A DNA stretch of 6,482 bases from Anaerolineaceae bacterium (lineage in GTDB: Bacteria > Chloroflexota > Anaerolineae > Anaerolineales > Villigracilaceae), in NCBI GenBank assembly GCA_009885445.1, contig VFKQ01000317.1, forward strand, positions 1-6,482, in the 5' to 3' direction. This document shows, one piece after another, positions 4,656 through 6,482 of the stretch. The number at the start of each line of letters is the position of its first letter. Position 1 is the stretch's first letter. The position numbers and the translations under genes were made by a program. The notes under the pieces are model-generated. The model ran no database searches and had not been told where the DNA came from. It saw only the letters and a list, made by a program, of their open reading frames with translations.

Positions 4656-5813
4656 ATGGGCTTGTTGCGTATTTATCTGGCGCTATGTGTGGTGGCTGGG
4701 CACGCGGGGATGGGATTTTTGCCGTGGACGATGCACACCAGTTGGGAGGCGGTGCAGATATTCTTTATGATTTCCGGTTTTTACATGTCGCTGATTGCCA
4801 CAAAGTACGCCAGCACGCGCGAGTTTTACGCCAGCCGCGCGTTGAGAATCTTTGTGCCTTATTATGTGATTCTCGCGCTGGTGATTCTGTTGAGCGTGGG
4901 CGCGGGACTCTCAACTGGTAATTGGCTGGCATTGAACGGATACGTAAATTATTCGGCGGCACAAAACGGACTGGCGGGTGTGGCCTTTACGGGCATCAGT
5001 AATGTGACGGTCTTTTTTCAGGACTGGGTCAATTTTCTACAACACGATGCGGGGACAAGTTTTTCATTCACGGCTCATTCCATGGCCGCGCAATCGCCGC
5101 TGTATAATTTTTTAGTGATTCCCCCGTCGTGGTCCATCAGCATTGAATTAACTTTTTATTTACTAGTGCCTTTGCTGACAAAGTTACGCACGCACTGGCT
5201 GGTGGTGATTGCCGTCGCTTCGCTGGGCTTGCGCTTGTACGCGTACAATCAGTTGGGACTGGCCATTGATGCGTTTACGTATCGCTTCTTTCCGTTTGAG
5301 TTGTTGCTGTTCGTGGCGGGCATGATCAGTCAGCGCGTGTATGCGCGCACGCTGGCGCAACACGATTCGTTTCAAATTAAATCCATTTTCGCGTATCTGG
5401 TTTTCATTGTTTTCATGATGCTTGTCTTCCGCTATTCTGAAAGGGCGGCCATTTTATTGCGCCATCCACTGGGCAAGACGATAGCGCCACTCGTTTCGTA
5501 CGCGTTTTGGGCGGCGGTCATTCCGCTACTCTTTCACTTGACAAAGAACATCAAGGCGGATCGTTTCATCGGGGAACTTTCATATCCCGTTTACTTGATT
5601 CACTTTGTCATCGTGCAGTGGATGGACTTTGTGCTGTTTAGACTTTCTGTGCCCAGCGCGTATTTGGGGATGGTCAGCGCGGTCGTTTCGCTGGCCCTGG
5701 CGGGTTTGCTGTACCTGAAAATTTTTGCCCCCTTTGAGCGCAAGCGCGAAAGCCTGGCAAAGTCCTTCGCGGCGCGTCGAAACGTGACGCAGGACAACAG
5801 TTTGGCGCGCTGA
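4656..5813 (+). CDS. membrane acyltransferase, acyltransferase-3 (OafA/YrhL) family
   Basis: A 385-residue integral membrane protein with about ten hydrophobic segments. Members of this family move acyl groups, usually acetyl, onto sugars of surface polysaccharides, glycolipids or antibiotics; the substrate cannot be read from the sequence. Family marks are the N-terminal LRIYLALCVVAGH with H16, FFMISGFYMSL (36-46), the basic motif FYASRALRIFVPYY (57-70; R61, R64), PSWSISIELTFYLLVP (157-172) with W159 and E164, and SYPVYLIH (309-316) near the C-terminus. There is no SGNH hydrolase domain; the protein ends in a short basic cytoplasmic tail. It starts 5 bp after the gatB stop with no clear ribosome binding site, so it is probably translated from the gatB transcript. 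The start fits the family, since the conserved first helix begins at residue 3. Confidence 0.9.
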   Translation: MGLLRIYLALCVVAGHAGMGFLPWTMHTSWEAVQIFFMISGFYMSLIATKYASTREFYASRALRIFVPYYVILALVILLSVGAGLSTGNWLALNGYVNYSAAQNGLAGVAFTGISNVTVFFQDWVNFLQHDAGTSFSFTAHSMAAQSPLYNFLVIPPSWSISIELTFYLLVPLLTKLRTHWLVVIAVASLGLRLYAYNQLGLAIDAFTYRFFPFELLLFVAGMISQRVYARTLAQHDSFQIKSIFAYLVFIVFMMLVFRYSERAAILLRHPLGKTIAPLVSYAFWAAVIPLLFHLTKNIKADRFIGELSYPVYLIHFVIVQWMDFVLFRLSVPSAYLGMVSAVVSLALAGLLYLKIFAPFERKRESLAKSFAARRNVTQDNSLAR

Positions 5814-5824
5814 TTTCCTTCGTA

Positions 5825-5853
5825 TTGACCGAACCGCAAAAGTGGATTAAGGT
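5825..5853 (+). promoter_or_regulatory. weak promoter candidate upstream of the structured element
   Basis: TTGACC (5825-5830, 5 of 6 to the -35 consensus) is followed after 17 bp by TAAGGT (5848-5853), which matches the -10 consensus at only 3 of 6 positions. If used, transcription would start near 5860 and include the whole folded element at 5868-5966 in the leader of the dehydrogenase mRNA. The position is suggestive, but the -10 match is poor. Confidence 0.25.
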
Positions 5854-5867
5854 TAAGTCGCTTTCAG

Positions 5868-5966
5868 TGCAGAGAATCAGTACTTCACGAAAGTACGTTC
5901 TTTCCGCAGTACAACTGCGGAAAGCGGGCGGCAGTTGCACTGCCGCCCGAACTTTCGTGATCTGCA
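5868..5966 (+). ncRNA. predicted three-way-junction RNA element, unidentified
   Basis: Four nested or adjacent inverted repeats. Hairpin A has arms 5900-5910 and 5914-5924 (11 bp, all perfect) with the triloop ACA. Hairpin B starts at the next base, with arms 5925-5935 and 5939-5949 (11 bp perfect) and the triloop TGC. Both are enclosed by a perfect 10-bp stem, 5885-5894 with 5951-5960. An outermost 6-bp stem pairs 5868-5873 with 5961-5966. Both hairpin tips share GCAGT-NNN-ACTGC. The result is a three-way junction with no unpaired base between A and B, one base after B and five before A. It lies 57 nt upstream of the glutamate dehydrogenase ATG. No T-run follows any stem, so it is not a terminator. 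I recognise no known riboswitch or RNA class. The strand is assigned from the downstream gene; the DNA palindromes themselves are symmetrical. It could instead be a repeat that acts as folded DNA. Confidence 0.6.
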
Positions 5967-6023
5967 GAAAATTAGTCGTCCGATCAGTTTTCATTTCCCA
6001 AAAAATAATTTTAGGAGAAAAGT

Positions 6024-6482
6024 ATGTCTGAACAAGTTAACGCATTTGAAATGGCGCAGAAACAATTTGATAACGTGGCGACGCAACTAAAACTGGACGC
6101 GGGCGTGGCCGAAATCTTGCGCTGGCCGGCGCGCGAATTTTCGTTCCGCATTCCCTTGCGCATGGACGACGGCTCGTTGCGCGTCTTTCAGGGATTCCGT
6201 GTGCAACACAACGACGCGCGCGGCCCGAACAAAGGCGGCATCCGCTTCGCCGCAGACGAGACGCTGGACACCGTGCGCGCGCTGGCCACCTGGATGACGT
6301 GGAAATGCGCGGTCGCAGACATCCCGCTCGGGGGCGGCAAGGGCGGCATCATCGTCGACCCGTCCACTTTGTCGGTGCGCGAGAAGGAAGAACTTTGTCG
6401 CGGCTGGGTGCGCAACATGTGGAAGAACATTGGGCCGCGCAACGACGTCCCCGCGCCCGACGTGGGCACGACGCCGCAGATG
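6024..6482 (+). CDS. gdhA: glutamate dehydrogenase, N-terminal 153 residues (runs off right edge)
   Basis: Amino-acid dehydrogenase of the Glu/Leu/Phe/Val family that interconverts glutamate and 2-oxoglutarate plus ammonia using NAD(P)H, in the cytosol, linking carbon and nitrogen metabolism. The visible part is the substrate-binding domain: QGFRVQHNDARGPNKGGIRF (56-75; K70), MTWKCAV (K94), the active-site signature PLGGGKGG with K106, and APDVGT with D146. All expected active-site residues are present. The family is usually about 415-450 residues, so some two thirds, including the nucleotide-binding domain, lies outside the window. The start is clear: AGGAG (6013-6017) stands 6 nt before the ATG. 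The motif set favours glutamate over leucine or valine dehydrogenase, but cofactor choice cannot be seen. The folded element at 5868-5966 lies in its leader region. Confidence 0.92.
   Translation, partial: MSEQVNAFEMAQKQFDNVATQLKLDAGVAEILRWPAREFSFRIPLRMDDGSLRVFQGFRVQHNDARGPNKGGIRFAADETLDTVRALATWMTWKCAVADIPLGGGKGGIIVDPSTLSVREKEELCRGWVRNMWKNIGPRNDVPAPDVGTTPQM

Noticed and set aside
5900..5949. The two GC-rich hairpins read as a transcription terminator for the acyltransferase gene
   Set aside because: No T-run follows either hairpin; both are closed by a further 10-bp stem and lie 87 bp or more past the stop codon.
5868..5966. The folded element read as a tRNA or an integron attC site
   Set aside because: Stem lengths, triloops and the absence of a T-loop motif rule out a tRNA; the GTTRRRY / RYYYAAC core of attC is missing and no cassette structure surrounds it.
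5674..5994. Minus-strand open frames across the acyltransferase end and the folded element
   Set aside because: They run through the palindromic element and the antisense of a conserved gene, have no ribosome binding site I can see, and show low-complexity composition.

Overview
The window most resembles a member of the Chloroflexota (Anaerolineae-like), probably from an environmental genome. This is an inference from moderately GC-rich coding sequence, several genes with no Shine-Dalgarno site, and three small uncharacterised proteins of a kind I associate with that phylum. No rRNA or other marker is present to fix the taxonomy.

Left edge (1-373): the C-terminal end of an IS1-like transposase runs in from outside the window on the plus strand. 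It abuts a broken DUF3800-type gene on the minus strand. The natural reading is that the element inserted into the DUF3800 gene; that gene also carries a one-base frameshift. Next is a Tat-exported L,D-transpeptidase of the YkuD family (469-1485), a cell-envelope enzyme.

Middle (1486-3210): three small plus-strand genes of unknown function (1562-1828, winged-helix-like; 1973-2395; 2718-3083, with an acidic tail). They are separated by gaps that hold two long imperfect palindromes built on the same 9-bp grid (1877-1939 and 3119-3192), a minus-strand gene remnant with a strong ribosome binding site (2398-2571), a rho-independent-type terminator (2611-2634) and a short perfect palindrome (2662-2676). 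At least two of these genes have a -10-like box so close to the ATG that the mRNA would be leaderless or nearly so.

Right (3211-6482): a complete gatB (amidotransferase subunit B for Asn-/Gln-tRNA formation) contains an in-frame heptamer repeat. It is followed after 5 bp by a membrane acyltransferase of the acyltransferase-3 family. The 210-bp gap after that holds the most striking object in the window: a ~100-nt element (5868-5966) predicted to fold into a three-way junction with perfect stems of 10, 11 and 11 bp. It lies upstream of a glutamate dehydrogenase gene that has a good ribosome binding site and runs off the right edge.

The genes do not form one pathway. They look like ordinary chromosomal genes (translation, envelope, nitrogen metabolism) separated by repeat-bearing intergenic regions with traces of mobile elements. 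The best candidate for something undescribed is the structured element at 5868-5966, followed by the 9-bp-grid palindromes.
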